From assembly GCA_029891345.1 (NCBI GenBank), contig CM057009.1, forward strand, positions 307,808,666-307,872,665: 64,000 nt of DNA, written 5' to 3'. Source of the stretch: Dryococelus australis. Lineage: Eukaryota; Arthropoda; Insecta; Phasmatodea; Phasmatidae. Position numbers and translations under genes: made by a program. A model generated the notes under the pieces. The model was not told the DNA's origin and searched no databases. It saw only the letters and a list, made by a program, of their open reading frames with translations. This document shows positions 49,980-59,900 of the stretch, one piece after another. Positions within the stretch are counted from its first letter, which is position 1. Each line of letters opens with the position of its first letter.

Positions 49980-51006
49980 TCATTTTCTTCGCAAAACTTT
50001 TTCCACTAAGTAGTCTTCATCATATTTGGTCTTAAGCAGCTCTGGCTCATAAAAAATACCTTTAATAAGTTCATTTTTTAAATCTTTTATTCTGTATGCC
50101 ATGGGTTTTCTGTGCAATACTTCACACACCTCAAATACTTCAGTGGACCAATTTGGTGTATATCCTTTTTCAAACAAATTCTTACTTTTACTTCTATGAA
50201 CTATTGCAAACTTTGGTTTAACCATTTTTCTTTCTCCTCCATACATTTTGATTAGAAAAAACCTTCATACTTTGCATTTACATTGGCGGGTTTCATTCAG
50301 ATTGTACTGTGAACAGTATTATTGTATTCCCTTATTAATTTAGGTAATATAGCCACCCATTTATAGTTTCCCTGCATAGTAAATAGCTTCCACATTTTCT
50401 CCTTCAATGTTCTATTAAATCTTCCTACAACACTAGCTTTCTTTCCACTGTATGTTGAATAGTGTTTTATGTTGTTGTTGGTCATTAATGTCTTAAATGA
50501 TTTATTGTAAAATTCTTTACCTTCATCTGTTTGTAAATGCATAGGTTTGGATCATTCAAAATAGTTTTAAATGCCAATGTAACATTTTCACCAGTTTTAT
50601 CTTTGATGGGTATTGTCCATTCATATTTGAAAAAAAAAAAAACATCTATCTAAGTTAACATATATTTAAAACCTGTGTTAATTCTATGTATACCTTTTAA
50701 AGATCCAGAATTCATCTCGACTAAATCAGCTTGCCAAAGATCATCGATACCGAAAGATAGAACAGTTATTCTGGGGAAGTTTTTTTGCATTGGTTTATGA
50801 ATTTCTTTTACAATATCGTTTTTTATACTATCACCAGTGAATAGCGGCGTTTTAGCATTATTGGAAAACATACACCTACAAACACACTTAATTCTTACTC
50901 TGTTATTATTGGTAAGTTTATATGAACTTGGTGTATTTTTCATACATTTGAGACAGTATACATTTAAGTTATCATAGTTCATTTTGTATAATAAATGAGG
51001 CAACAC
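49980..51006 (-). pseudogene. retrovirus-type (rve) integrase with zinc ribbon, inactivated
   Basis: Start is ATG 50,982 (or 51,006), read divergently from the DUF8207-like gene. The N-terminus has a zinc-ribbon-like CLKCMKN..KCVCRCMF. A conserved block KPMQKNFPRI precedes the first catalytic Asp in IDDLWQADLVEM (~50,740). A frame change and stop lie around 50,540-50,650. The second Asp is in HLQTDEGKEFYN (~50,520). The third position, normally Glu before RFNRTLK, reads Gly (codon 50,423-50,425) in KASVVGRFNRTLKEKMW. The C-terminal domain (GYTPNWSTEVFEVCEVLHRK, ~50,150) is the SH3/chromo-like part typical of Polinton integrases, ending at 49,980. A frameshift also separates core and C-terminal parts near 50,270. 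Confidence 0.92.
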
Positions 51007-52040
51007 AAAATTGTAAACAATATAGAGAGAAGACAGTTAATTGAAAAGTTTAAAATGTTCAGAAAAATTCGCCAAGATGAATATGATAAAAATAAAAAAA
51101 CACTATCAACCATTGATAGATGCGATACAAGATTTGGGGAAAAAAATTGGACACATAACAAATGAGAATCAGAACTTAAGAAAAGAACTTGTTCCAGTTT
51201 CTGTTAAGAATTTAGACTACCCACAGACACCAACAGAAACATCTTTTGAAAGAAAAGTGTTTGGTAAAACAGGCACTGATGAACACTATGGCGATGAATG
51301 CTATGGCGATGAATACTATAATGATGGCGTTAAACGCATTGACGAGGGCGATGAATGCTATGGCGATGAACGCTATGGCGATGAATGCTATGACGAAGCG
51401 ATGGGGCATTTGAAATCTAATATCCGTCAGTTAACTAACTTCAAAACAACCTTTATTGTTAAGAAAGTGGCCGATTTCTTAATTGACTGCAAGGGCAATA
51501 TTTTTGGGTTAAAGGCTGATAAAGGTAAATTGTATATTGGTGATAGCGAAGTAACATTCAACAATGACAAATTTATTATAAAAGGCCGAACATACACTGC
51601 AACCGATGGTTTGATGAAATTACTAACTAGTAAGAAAGTAATAGAAAGCGACTACACTGCAACCGACTATGAACACTATAGTCGTATCCTAACAGATACG
51701 AATGCAGTTTTTTAAAACAATGATCCAAACTTGGGAACGCCCAAATCGAGTAAAGGGAATAAATTGAAAATTATTGTTAAACCTATTTACGATTCGATTA
51801 AAAAGAAACGACCCTCACCAAAAAGGGGAAAGGTATACAGAAATATACAGACTACCCCAAAGAATACATATGGATGGATGATGTTAGGATGCTTATTGAT
51901 CGACTTCTTGTTATTTATGGTGAAGAGAATGCTGGAAATGATAACTATTACAATGAAAAAGTTGGAATAATGAATATGCTCAACAGCAAGTTTAGTGACG
52001 TTGTGAATAATCCAAAAAGTATACCATATCTGATACGAAT
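50995..52040 (+). pseudogene. DUF8207-like Polinton protein with Gly-Asp-Glu-Cys-Tyr repeats
   Basis: I choose ATG 50,995 because TATAATAA runs into it and the first 50 codons are charged helix (MRQHKIVNNIERRQLIEKF). An early frame change joins the longer frame from ~51,110. 51,280-51,395 contains imperfect 15-base repeats encoding YGDECYGDE-type units. The conserved domain (51,480-51,715) has GNIFGLKADKGKLYIGDSEV and GRTYTATDGLMKLLTSKK, ending RILTDTNAVF, a pattern I associate with DUF8207 proteins in insect transposon-like loci. A continuation after a stop has LGTPKSSKGNKLKIIVKP, and after a further shift DDVRMLIDRLLVIYGEENAG. Role unknown; possibly a virion core or accessory protein. Confidence 0.7.
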
Positions 52041-52424
52041 GTTAAACACAATACCACATACTTTTTGGGAGTCGGAGCATCACGGAAAAGGGTTACTCTA
52101 TGACATAATAAATTTGCTACCTTTTGAGATGCATGCACCCGGTTATTAGTACTTCAACCCAGGTACCAGACTAAAAGAGAGAATTGAGAGTGCTGATAAA
52201 CCCATTAATCCACTAGATGCGGCTGCAATGGAACATGATATAGCTTTTCATAATCATTAAGATATAGCTGAAAGACATGTAGCTGACAAAGAACTAGAAA
52301 AGAAAGCGTTCAAAAGATTGTTAGTTCAGATGGTGATCTCAATGAGAGATTGTGGGTTGGTGTTACTGGATCTGCGATGCACATGAAACGTAAGCTTGGT
52401 TGGGGAATTAAAATAAAATGGTAA
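52041..52424 (+). pseudogene. phospholipase A2-like domain protein
   Basis: The frame covering 51,970-52,149 contains HHGKGLLYDIINLLPFEMHA, then PGY, a stop, and YFNPGTRLKERIESADKPIN. The catalytic-type block DAAAMEHDIAFHNH holds the His-Asp pair of parvovirus-VP1/secreted PLA2-like domains. ERHVADKELEKKAFKRL follows. The final part is read in another frame with GDLNERLWVGVTG and ends KRKLGWGIKIKW-stop at 52,422-52,424. In related viruses this domain aids membrane penetration during entry. One in-frame stop inside the Ca-binding-like segment, another after HNH and one frame change disable it. The boundary with the preceding gene is uncertain. Confidence 0.75.
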
Positions 52425-52441
52425 AATATTTGTTATAATAA

Positions 52442-52830
52442 ATGAAAGTAAAAAACATTGTATTTCAAGTTCCTAACGAGGAGTTGAAGGGTTTGAATAT
52501 TGATTCTTTCCTAACAAAAGACCAACTGGATCGTAATAACAAGAAACTAAAGGAGGACAAATGGATGGCTATCACAATTTCAGTTCCACATCTTAAGAAA
52601 ATGTCCAAAGAAATGAAAACTGGAAATGGTTTGACAGTTCACAAGGGTGGATTTTTACCCTTAATTTTCGCAGCACTCTGGGAGCGTTAGCTGGTGGTAC
52701 ATCATCTATCGCTACATCAGTAATTAATGCCAAGAAGAAAAACCAAGAATTGGAAGAACAACGCAGATATAATTTAGCTATGGAGGAATGCGGCAAGGGA
52801 TTGAAGAGAGTTAAGTGGGGTAAGAATGTT
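52442..52830 (+). pseudogene. minor virion protein (adenovirus pVI/pX-like position)
   Basis: Starts in a TTATAATAAATG context, 18 bases after the PLA2 gene. The first frame (to 52,690) includes TKDQLDRNNKKLKEDKWMAI and GLTVHKGGFLPLIF. A one-base shift near 52,670 leads to LGALAGGTSSIATSVINAKK, then EEQRRYNLAMEECGKGL and a Lys-rich stretch. The Gly-Gly-Phe-Leu-Pro plus Gly/Ala-rich hydrophobic segment is the hallmark of the minor membrane-active virion protein of Polintons. It runs without a stop in the same frame into the protease region. Confidence 0.65.
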
Positions 52831-53262
52831 AAAAAAAAAACAACTCCACTCAGTAACTTTGATATTGATCAAATGGTTAAAAAGTTAAACATTAAAAATT
52901 TTCGGGGTGTATTTTTAATCAATGAGCTACTTAACACGCCACTGAATAATGAATGTGGGATTGTTAATCTAGATAATTCTACAAACTCTTGTACACAATG
53001 GGTATGCTATTGGAAAAAAGCAAACAACAAATATTATTTTGATTCATTTGGCTGAAATCCACCGCGAAAATTAAGAGCATTTCTCGGAAGTAATATTTTT
53101 TATAACGATGATAGAATTCAAAATTTCAATCAAGTAACTTGTGGTCATTTGTGTGTAATTGTGTTACATCTCTTTTCACATAATTTTAAATCCCCAAAAA
53201 TTATTTCACTATTAATAAACAATGGATATATGCGGAAATGCATTAATGAGCTCTTCGATTGA
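52831..53262 (+). pseudogene. adenain-type cysteine protease, inactivated
   Basis: Motif order is LSNFDIDQMVKKLNIKNFRG, then a CGIVNLD block, then SCTQWVCYWKK..YYFDSFG, then a stop, then NPPRKLRAFLGSN, YNDDRIQNFNQV and TCGHLCVIVLHLF. The family's catalytic His normally precedes Trp-Val; here codon 52,996-52,998 encodes Gln. The nucleophile Cys in TCGHLC (~53,140) and the Gln/Asn of FNQV remain. The usual role is maturation cleavage of capsid proteins. It is open with the minor virion protein upstream, with no obvious separate start, so a fusion or lost start is possible. The end overlaps the next gene by ~40 bases. Confidence 0.88.
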
Positions 53263-53867
53263 AGATCAAATTAAAGAACGCATGAACAATATGAGATCAG
53301 TCCTAATGATTTTGTTTCCATCACACAGTTCAACGACTTTATAACCCCACTGACAAGAAATAAAAGATCATTGGATAAAACCTATTTTACTCGGAAGTAG
53401 ATAATAATATAGATTTTGAACAAAAAAGACTAAGACATGTGGGAAATCCCATTGCACCGATGGACGCAATCAATTTAGAGTACTATTAGAAAACCAGAAG
53501 TAACATTATTCGTTTAGTTGGGAATGACAATTCAAAAGAAAAAAATATATTTTACTTTGATAACCAAATAGAATATTTTTTTATGAGAGATGGAACTATA
53601 GTTGAAATAATAATAAAATGAGAAAAATATAAAAGTGTTATCAACTGTTATCATAAACGGAAAAAAATTGACATTCATAAAACTTTTGAAGTACACCCTG
53701 ATGATAAGATATATTTTAAAATACCAAAAGCCCACAATTTACCCGAAGGTACAATTGTGTTTGTTGAAATAGTTATGTTATATGAATACATTAAAAAAGA
53801 TCAGATTATGTTAGTTTTTAATGGAAGTGTTTCCATTAAAAACAAAACTTACAATCTAAAAATTTAA
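53222..53867 (+). pseudogene. fibre-like / tail-spike-like protein
   Basis: Starts at ATG 53,222 (MDICGNALMSSSIEDQIKER). Frame changes are frequent. The middle has LRHVGNPIAPMDAINLEYY, whose spacing resembles the NxGxPxxxxDAxNxxYxD motif seen in phage and virus fibre proteins. The C-terminal part has FFMRDGTIVEIIIK, HPDDKIYFKIPKAHNLPEG and IVFVEIVMLYEY, ending VSIKNKTYNLKI at the stop 53,865. Beta-rich composition fits an attachment fibre. This is an inference; stops near 53,400 and 53,490 break it. It is tail-to-tail with the ATPase, overlapping ~12 bases. Confidence 0.5.
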
Positions 53868-54548
53868 AAAGTCATTAATTTTATTACGATACTTGCCATT
53901 ATTTAACTTACAAGTCATATCTATTGTAACAAAACCATATTCATTATTCCAAAAATTTGAACATGTCTCCCTAAATTTCTCAAATGACATATCACCACCA
54001 ACAAAATCACTATGAATATGTTTAAGATTTGTATCGTCTTGTCTGAATATGCAAAGAAAATTAGCATTGTCTCTTATAAGCTGCTTAGGTACTTTTGAGT
54101 ATGTCTGAGCTAAATAGAAACAATCAATATCTTTGTGTCTACCACGAGTAAAGTAATCTCTTACCATATTTTAATTTTCAAGTATGATATCATCGAAAAC
54201 AACTACAGACTCTTTATGACATTCATTTACGTAAACCATTTCTTCATTTGATGGAAAGAAGTATGCTATTGGTTAATTAAATAATTTTGATGCTACATCT
54301 ATATCTTACTTTAAATTGATATATTTTGGATGGTCCAGACTTTTTGAACATACATAGAGAGTACCAAAGTCCAACCATCCCCGAGTATATATAAAATTAT
54401 CTATCATAAGTGTAGTTTTCCCTCAGTTACTAGGACCCACAATCAAACATCTAATATTATTATGTAATAATTCTCCATGATGTTTTGCTGATACAGTCTT
54501 GTCTGGTATTCTTATTTTTATATCCCAGTCTACATGTTTCTTGCTCAT
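53856..54548 (-). pseudogene. FtsK/HerA-superfamily (A32-like) packaging ATPase, inactivated
   Basis: Starts at ATG 54,548 (MSKKHVDWDIKIRIPDKTVS) in an AATAAATG context. The Walker A region reads VGPSN, a stop (TGA, plus-strand 54,424-54,426), then GKTTL. Later come LYVCSKSLDHPKY and Walker B ESVVVFDDII. After another stop the intact frame 54,167-53,856 has YFTRGRHKDIDCFYLAQTYS, KQLIRDNANFLCIFRQDD (sensor/arginine-finger part) and the C-terminal YGFVTIDMTCKLNNGKYRNK. Length (~230 codons) fits the family, which pumps DNA into capsids. Stops at Walker A, ~54,278, ~54,310 and ~54,170 inactivate it. Confidence 0.93.
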
Positions 54549-54579
54549 TTATTAATAGATTTTTTAAATAATGTAATAA

Positions 54580-55303
54580 ATGAGTAAAGTATTCAAGCAG
54601 ATAACAAATCAGTGTTGAATAAGAGACTACACTAACATTTAGAGATAAAGGGACTCTCATTGGCTTTAGTACAGTTCTATACTACTGATCAAACGCATAA
54701 CATAATGTCTGGGAGTAATAACCTATATTTTGTGGGTCAGAACGATACGGAATCATCAATTGATATTCCAGTTGGTCAATATAGCTTAAAAGATCTTGAA
54801 AAATTATAAAAGCAATTTTTTCAGTTAGTGAAGATTCAATGGGCAGGAAAGAAAATTATATATCTTTCGAGCTGGATAAAATAACAAACAGAGTGAAAGT
54901 AAAATGTATGCTTAAATTACAGTTTGGAAAACAGGGTTCAATAGAAAAACTTTCGGGTTTCGTAGAAAATAAAACTCTGAAAGCAAATGTGGATCATTAT
55001 GGTGATACAATTCCAAAATTTGCTCCATTTGAAGCAGTAAATAGACATTGTAATATAGTAAATGGTATGATATTAAAACATGATGAAAATAACCATAGAG
55101 AAACTAGCATAATTGCCACTTTTAAATCAAGAACAAGATTTGGATTTGGCGACACGCTCTATTGCGAACCAGCTTATCCATTATTTTTTCCAGTGCAAAC
55201 AACTCAAGTTAATGAAATAATAGTAGAAATTTGGGATAAAAAAGGTAAGTTAATTAACTTTCAATTGCCTGAAAGAACAGTGGTATTAGAGATGAAGCCG
55301 TAG
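54580..55303 (+). pseudogene. penton-like (single jelly-roll) capsid protein
   Basis: Starts at 54,580 (MSKVFKQITNQC) after AATGTAATAA, divergent from the ATPase with only ~31 bases between the ATGs. The N-terminal third is spread over frames: DTESSIDIPVGQYSLKDLEK is seen near 54,740-54,800. The last 154 codons (54,839-55,303) are open, with NRHCNIVNGMILKHD, ETSIIATFKSR, EPAYPLFFPVQ, then EIIVEIWDKKGKLINFQLPE and a short tail to the stop. The arrangement (Cys-Asn-Ile-Val-x-Gly, then Phe-Phe-Pro, then Asp-x-x-Gly-x-Leu-x-x-Phe) fits the Polinton penton, which occupies capsid vertices. Confidence 0.7.
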
Positions 55304-55454
55304 ATATTTTTTGCGTTGGAAGTAGTCATATTATGTATATTAAAGTTTCGTGTAATAAAGATGAATAATATATATATATATGAAGTGTAATGAAAGAACT
55401 CAATGTTTCGGCTACTTTAATGTGTCGAATTTGGAGACATGCGTCCAAAATTTT
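55304..55454. other. spacer before the right TIR
   Basis: A short AT-rich stretch with a small (TA)n tract at 55,368-55,381. No gene. Confidence 0.6.
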
Positions 55455-56515
55455 TAATTAGACTTTGTTGTAGCACACTGCCGAAGCCAGAGCGATAATT
55501 GTGTTTTAATGATAGGATAACAATTAAAACTTTATAGAGATATGAGCATAAATAAAAATCAACTGATGCCTAATACGACGATCGTTTACTCTTTAAAAAT
55601 CCGAATACAATGCCTTTTTTTAACGCAACAATCCTCCATTCCATCATATGCAAAATTTATACCACCACGATTAACACCATCTAAAACTTTTTCACTGAAA
55701 ATCTGAAGACATCTGTCTGGCAAGGTTACTTTAAAATTGCCAGAAGTAATGACCAATTTGTATCCATACCGTGTATAAGATATTTCAGCACAGTCTATGG
55801 GATAGGTCTGTCCAATTATAAGTTCGGAAAGTTTCTTAAATTGTTGGGTTCCATTCAATACATTTAGCAACTGGTTCATCTTTATTATGGACAATATTTT
55901 ATTTTTTTCACGTACTCAATTTTCTTGAGCTGCTCTTAGCAACTTTTTGTAGTCACTTTTTTGCAACTGCACTCTAACGCAACTTTTTGCGGTCACTTTT
56001 TGCAGATGCCCCAAACGCAACTTTTACAGTCACTTTTGCAACTGCACTCTAACGCAACTTTTGCAGTCACTTTTTGCGGATGCACTCGAACTGGCAGCTG
56101 ATGTTTCCCTGATGGCCCGTGCATTTCATTTGCTGTTGGTTTTCTGATAACTGGAGCTGTGCTCGAACTGGCTGCTGATGTTTTCTGGTGACTAGGGCAT
56201 TCAAATCAACCCGTTGGTTTTCTGATGGTCCATGCATTTAATTTACCGTCGATTTTCTGATGACAAGAGCATTCAATTTACTGTTGGTTTTCTGGTGACT
56301 GGGACCTGTTCCCAAATGCAACTTTTTGCAGTCACTTTTTGCAGTTGCATTCTAACGCAACTTTTGCAGTCACCTTTTGCGGCTGTGCTCGAATCGGCAA
56401 CTGGTGTTTTAGATCAGGAAAACAAACGGTAATTTTTTCTTATGGTTTTCTGATGGTTTGGGCATTCAATTTGCTGTTGGTTTTCTGATGGTCGCGGGCT
56501 GTGCTCGAATCGGCA
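55455..56515 (-). repeat. right terminal inverted repeat
   Basis: Reverse-complement homologue of 41,640-42,725. Same layout: inner small gene, then arrays of AAAAGTGACTGCAAAAGTTG-type and ATCAGAAAACCAACAG-type subrepeats. It extends ~80 bases further outward than the clear part of the left TIR, ending at ..CGAATCGGCA near 56,512. Confidence 0.92.
55586..55879 (-). CDS. small TIR-encoded protein, right copy (intact ORF)
   Basis: An uninterrupted ~97-residue frame starts MNQLLNVLNGTQQFKKLSEL and continues with IGQTYPIDCAEISYTRYGYK, NFKVTLPDRCLQIF and DCCVKKRHCIRIFKE. The start follows CATAATAAAG, a variant of the element's TAATAA(A)ATG start context. The T(x)YG...LP(x)R pattern recalls small uncharacterised proteins seen in other insect viral-type elements; a nucleic-acid-binding OB-like role would be a guess. 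It is the only element gene here with no visible break. Confidence 0.7.
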   Translation of the reverse strand: MNQLLNVLNGTQQFKKLSELIIGQTYPIDCAEISYTRYGYKLVITSGNFKVTLPDRCLQIFSEKVLDGVNRGGINFAYDGMEDCCVKKRHCIRIFKE

Positions 56516-56527
56516 TTTCTATACTAC

Positions 56528-56948
56528 TCCTGCAAGGCGAGAGTGGTGTGTCGCAGGTCGAGAGTCTTGTGGACATTCTTGTAGCCTAGAGGAGCCAGGT
56601 TATTCATGGCGATGAGCCACTGCATGTCGTCGCGGTGTGCAAAATGGAACAGTGGGAAGAGCAGCCCAGCAGGAATGGAAGCAGCTCAACGAAGAAGAAG
56701 ATCTCGTTGTGGAAGTGCATTAACATGCGGAAGTTAGTCCTTGCTGGCTTGTCCTGCATCAACTTGCAGATTAAGGAGAGGCTCCGCCTGTACCTTACAT
56801 CAGTGACCTCGGCTAGGTACATCTGGGATAGGACGCTGCCTTTCACGACTAAAGGTTGCACCTGCACGTCCTTGATGTCCTTTCCTTGATTAATGAAGTG
56901 CCCTCGAAGGGTTTCAACAACCCAGTTCGTTTCGCAGGATCTGTCCAT
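56528..56948 (-). pseudogene. ecdysteroid kinase-like (EcKL/CHK) N-terminal exon
   Basis: From ATG 56,948 (MDRSCETNWVVETLRGHFIN) the frame gives QPLVVKGSVLSQMYLAEVTD, the SLSLICKLM core with its Lys, and FRMLMHFHNEIFFFVELLPF, matching the N-lobe pattern of EcKinase/CHK proteins. A frame change near 56,650 leads into HRDDMQWLIAMNNLAPLGYK and then HKTLDLRHTTLALQE, the usual continuation (..DLaplGY..). The exon then meets a good donor, GTAGTA (plus-strand 56,522-56,527). The family phosphorylates ecdysteroids or acts in detoxification. The next exon would lie beyond the Polinton and was not found. The frameshift may be real decay or an assembly indel. Confidence 0.75.
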
Positions 56949-59900
56949 AGCTCGCCACGTGGTTTAGCGATGAACTGCAGTTACAATTACTGCATAAATC
57001 TGTGTCTAGCCTCAATTGCTGTACCGTCCTTTAGTTGTTATCAGTACACTGTGAGACATTGTGTGCACTCGACATAAATAATACAGATATAATGTACATC
57101 GCAGACTTCGCGACCGTTGTCTTTGCGCACAAATCTTCTGGGTTTGAGCCACCTCAAATAATTCTATCTCAAGGTTTCGCAGTCATTACAGCTGACATCT
57201 TCATATATAAGCTCCTGTTAAGGACTAATACCTGGAGATGGCTCAAGACGAGAAGTTATTTGTGCGACAGAGAAATAAAGTACTTTTACCGAAACTTCCA
57301 ACAAAAATATCTTATGCGATAAGTTCTAAATTCGTAGGTCATTTTTATTTAACAATTAAAATGAATACAAAAATAAAACCTGGTTTAACCGAGCATTTGT
57401 CTCTCTATTAGCACCCACTTGTATCCACCATTATGAAGGTCGCTGCAGTTTAAAATAAAACGCGATATCTCTCAGAAAATATTATATCGATTCCCGTCAA
57501 TTTTTGTATAAATTGCATTATATAAAAGCTATGTATAATTTTCACATTGATCTACAGTAATAAAAACTTCAAATTTCCCTAAATTCTTGACAGATTTTTG
57601 TACCTTTAATTTATAGCAAATGATCACCATCACCCCTTCTGTTTTTTTACAATCCCTTTCTAATATAATGATTATTCGTCTACATGTTTAAAGAATGTAC
57701 GACACAGTCGTTCAAATTAGTTTATGGGTTATTAATCTTTGAATTTTCCCAATGTTACAAATTTTTCATTTCGGTTTAACTTTCGTGACCTTTTCGTCAA
57801 ATCACCATTCATTATACTGAACTGTCTGTTATTTTTATAATAAAATCCCATTTCATGACATAATTAATTTTTGCCAGTTCTCATTTTTCCACTTCTATAT
57901 CAACTCTTTGCATACTTACCTGCCATATATTAAAAATATTATGCTACGCTCTTCATATCTTGTATGTGGCTCATAATATTTTAAAACATTTCTATCATTA
58001 CCTAAGTTCTTTGTCGAATGCCCATCACCACTACTTATTTATAGCTTCACTCGTATTATGGCGACTTTGACTTTGCACCTGATACAACCTAAGTAAACCA
58101 CATGCAACAATATCTAACCAGAAGTCATAAAAAGTAGCACCAAAAGTAGCAAATTCTTATTTATAATAAAACCCTTCTGCAAACTGCTAACAAACGTGAA
58201 TAAATATAACTAAATATCACTGGATATTAACAGAAGTGAGTAAATCTTATCAGTGGTGACCAAACATTGTAAAGTGTGACCAAATTTTTCCAAATGTCCC
58301 CGAACATTACAAATCTCTCTTAAATGTGATCAAATGAGACAAAAACGGACGAAATTTTTACATGGAAAAGCATAAATAAATTATATAACTAGACGAACAA
58401 TTGTTTTAAATATGAGGCATTAGCTTATATGACCAAACATGACGTTGTGTGACTCAAGTAAAGGGAGTAAACACTAATATCAGCAGCAGCACTGGTAATT
58501 AGGTGTCCAAAATATGGAACGATGTCCAAGTCAATTGTAAGAAGGTTTATTGTAAATTACAAATATCTACATAAACTCCATACAAAGACAATAAAGTTGA
58601 ATTATAACCTTCCACCAACCATAATCTATATTATATCCTTTTCCAAGACTATTTAGACCAGAGTTTGTACCCTAGTTCAGGGTATTCAGATGAATAACTG
58701 TGGATTCTCGTGCCGAAACAATGATTCACAACTCTCTGGAAGTATCTTCAGCTTATCTATGATGACTATCTGCCCTGGTGCTACAATGTCTTACCATGGA
58801 AATATGGCGTCTCACAGAAACCGTCATGTATTATAAGAAACTTTGCCCATTTCTTTTCTACCGTTGGCTCTTTTAATCACTCGGTTGTTGCCATCGAGAC
58901 CATCTTGACATGGCCGTCAACGTAATTAAAACTGTGGGGAACTTTTTGGATTCTGAAAATCGCATAAGTAACTCATGCACTGTCGTACATACATTTAATT
59001 TGAAAACCCAACATAAGTGTTGCCAGAGGTTACAAAACATATACAAAGACCCTTCTGTAACCGAACATGGAAAATATTCACGTAGGTGAGTAAACTAAGA
59101 AATAAAGCAAATATTACAGCTACCCATAATTAGTAGGATTTCAAGAAGTCTGGGACAACTGCGTTTGGCAACGGATTCGGATTCGGGGGAGCTGCAATCT
59201 TGTTATGTCACTGTCCGCCATCTTGTATGTCATTCACCTTTTACTCCTAATCCGTAGGACATTTGACCTTGACCTTGACTGCGAGGACCTTTGACAACAA
59301 AATAAGCCTAAAAAACAATAAAAAAATAAAAATAAATATATTCTAAAAACATTCCGAAAAAAACTATTGTTAAAATTTATTTGAAAATTGTAAAAAAAAA
59401 TACTTAAAGTATCCTTAGAAATGCCACATTTTTTCAGAACAGCATACACCGATCAGCAACCCAGGTGACCTTGGGGACAGGTGACCGGGATCAGGACCAC
59501 TGACCTTTGACCCATGACCTTGACCTTGATCCCAGTGACCTCTAAACCCAAATACAAAAAAAAATCAAGAAATTATTTTAAAATATTCCTACGACAGTTT
59601 TATTAAAAATCGTCTCTAAAATTAAAAAATCGTTTTAAAAATTAATTTCTACATTTTGTATGAGAAAATTTCTTATTAAAAATTTCATGGAAACATGAAA
59701 TTTCGCTTTATCCTTGAAATTTCCCATAAAAAGTTTTATTAAGAAAATTGTTTAAAACATTTCATTTTAAAAAATTAATTATTTACTTACTGGTGGACGC
59801 TATCATTGTAGGCGGCCATATTGCCTAAAAATTTTCGTATTTTTCCTTAAAATTTTTTTTTTTTAATTTTTTTAAAGAAGTAATATAAAAACTTACATTT

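Larger units (their letters stand above)
41640..56515. mobile_element. Polinton/Maverick (adintovirus-type) element, near complete, inactivated
   Basis: A ~14.9 kb element bounded by inverted repeats. It carries the hallmark Polinton set: family-B DNA polymerase, retrovirus-type integrase, adenain-type protease, packaging ATPase, double-jelly-roll major capsid, penton-like capsid and minor virion proteins. It also carries a PLA2-like domain, a DUF8207-like protein, a fibre-like protein and two accessory genes (MMP and BRO). Virus-like gene density contrasts with the empty surroundings. Most genes have multiple frameshifts or stops, so it is a genomic fossil. The right edge is near 56,515. The left edge fades between 41,640 and 41,770, and I could not identify a target-site duplication. 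Confidence 0.95.
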
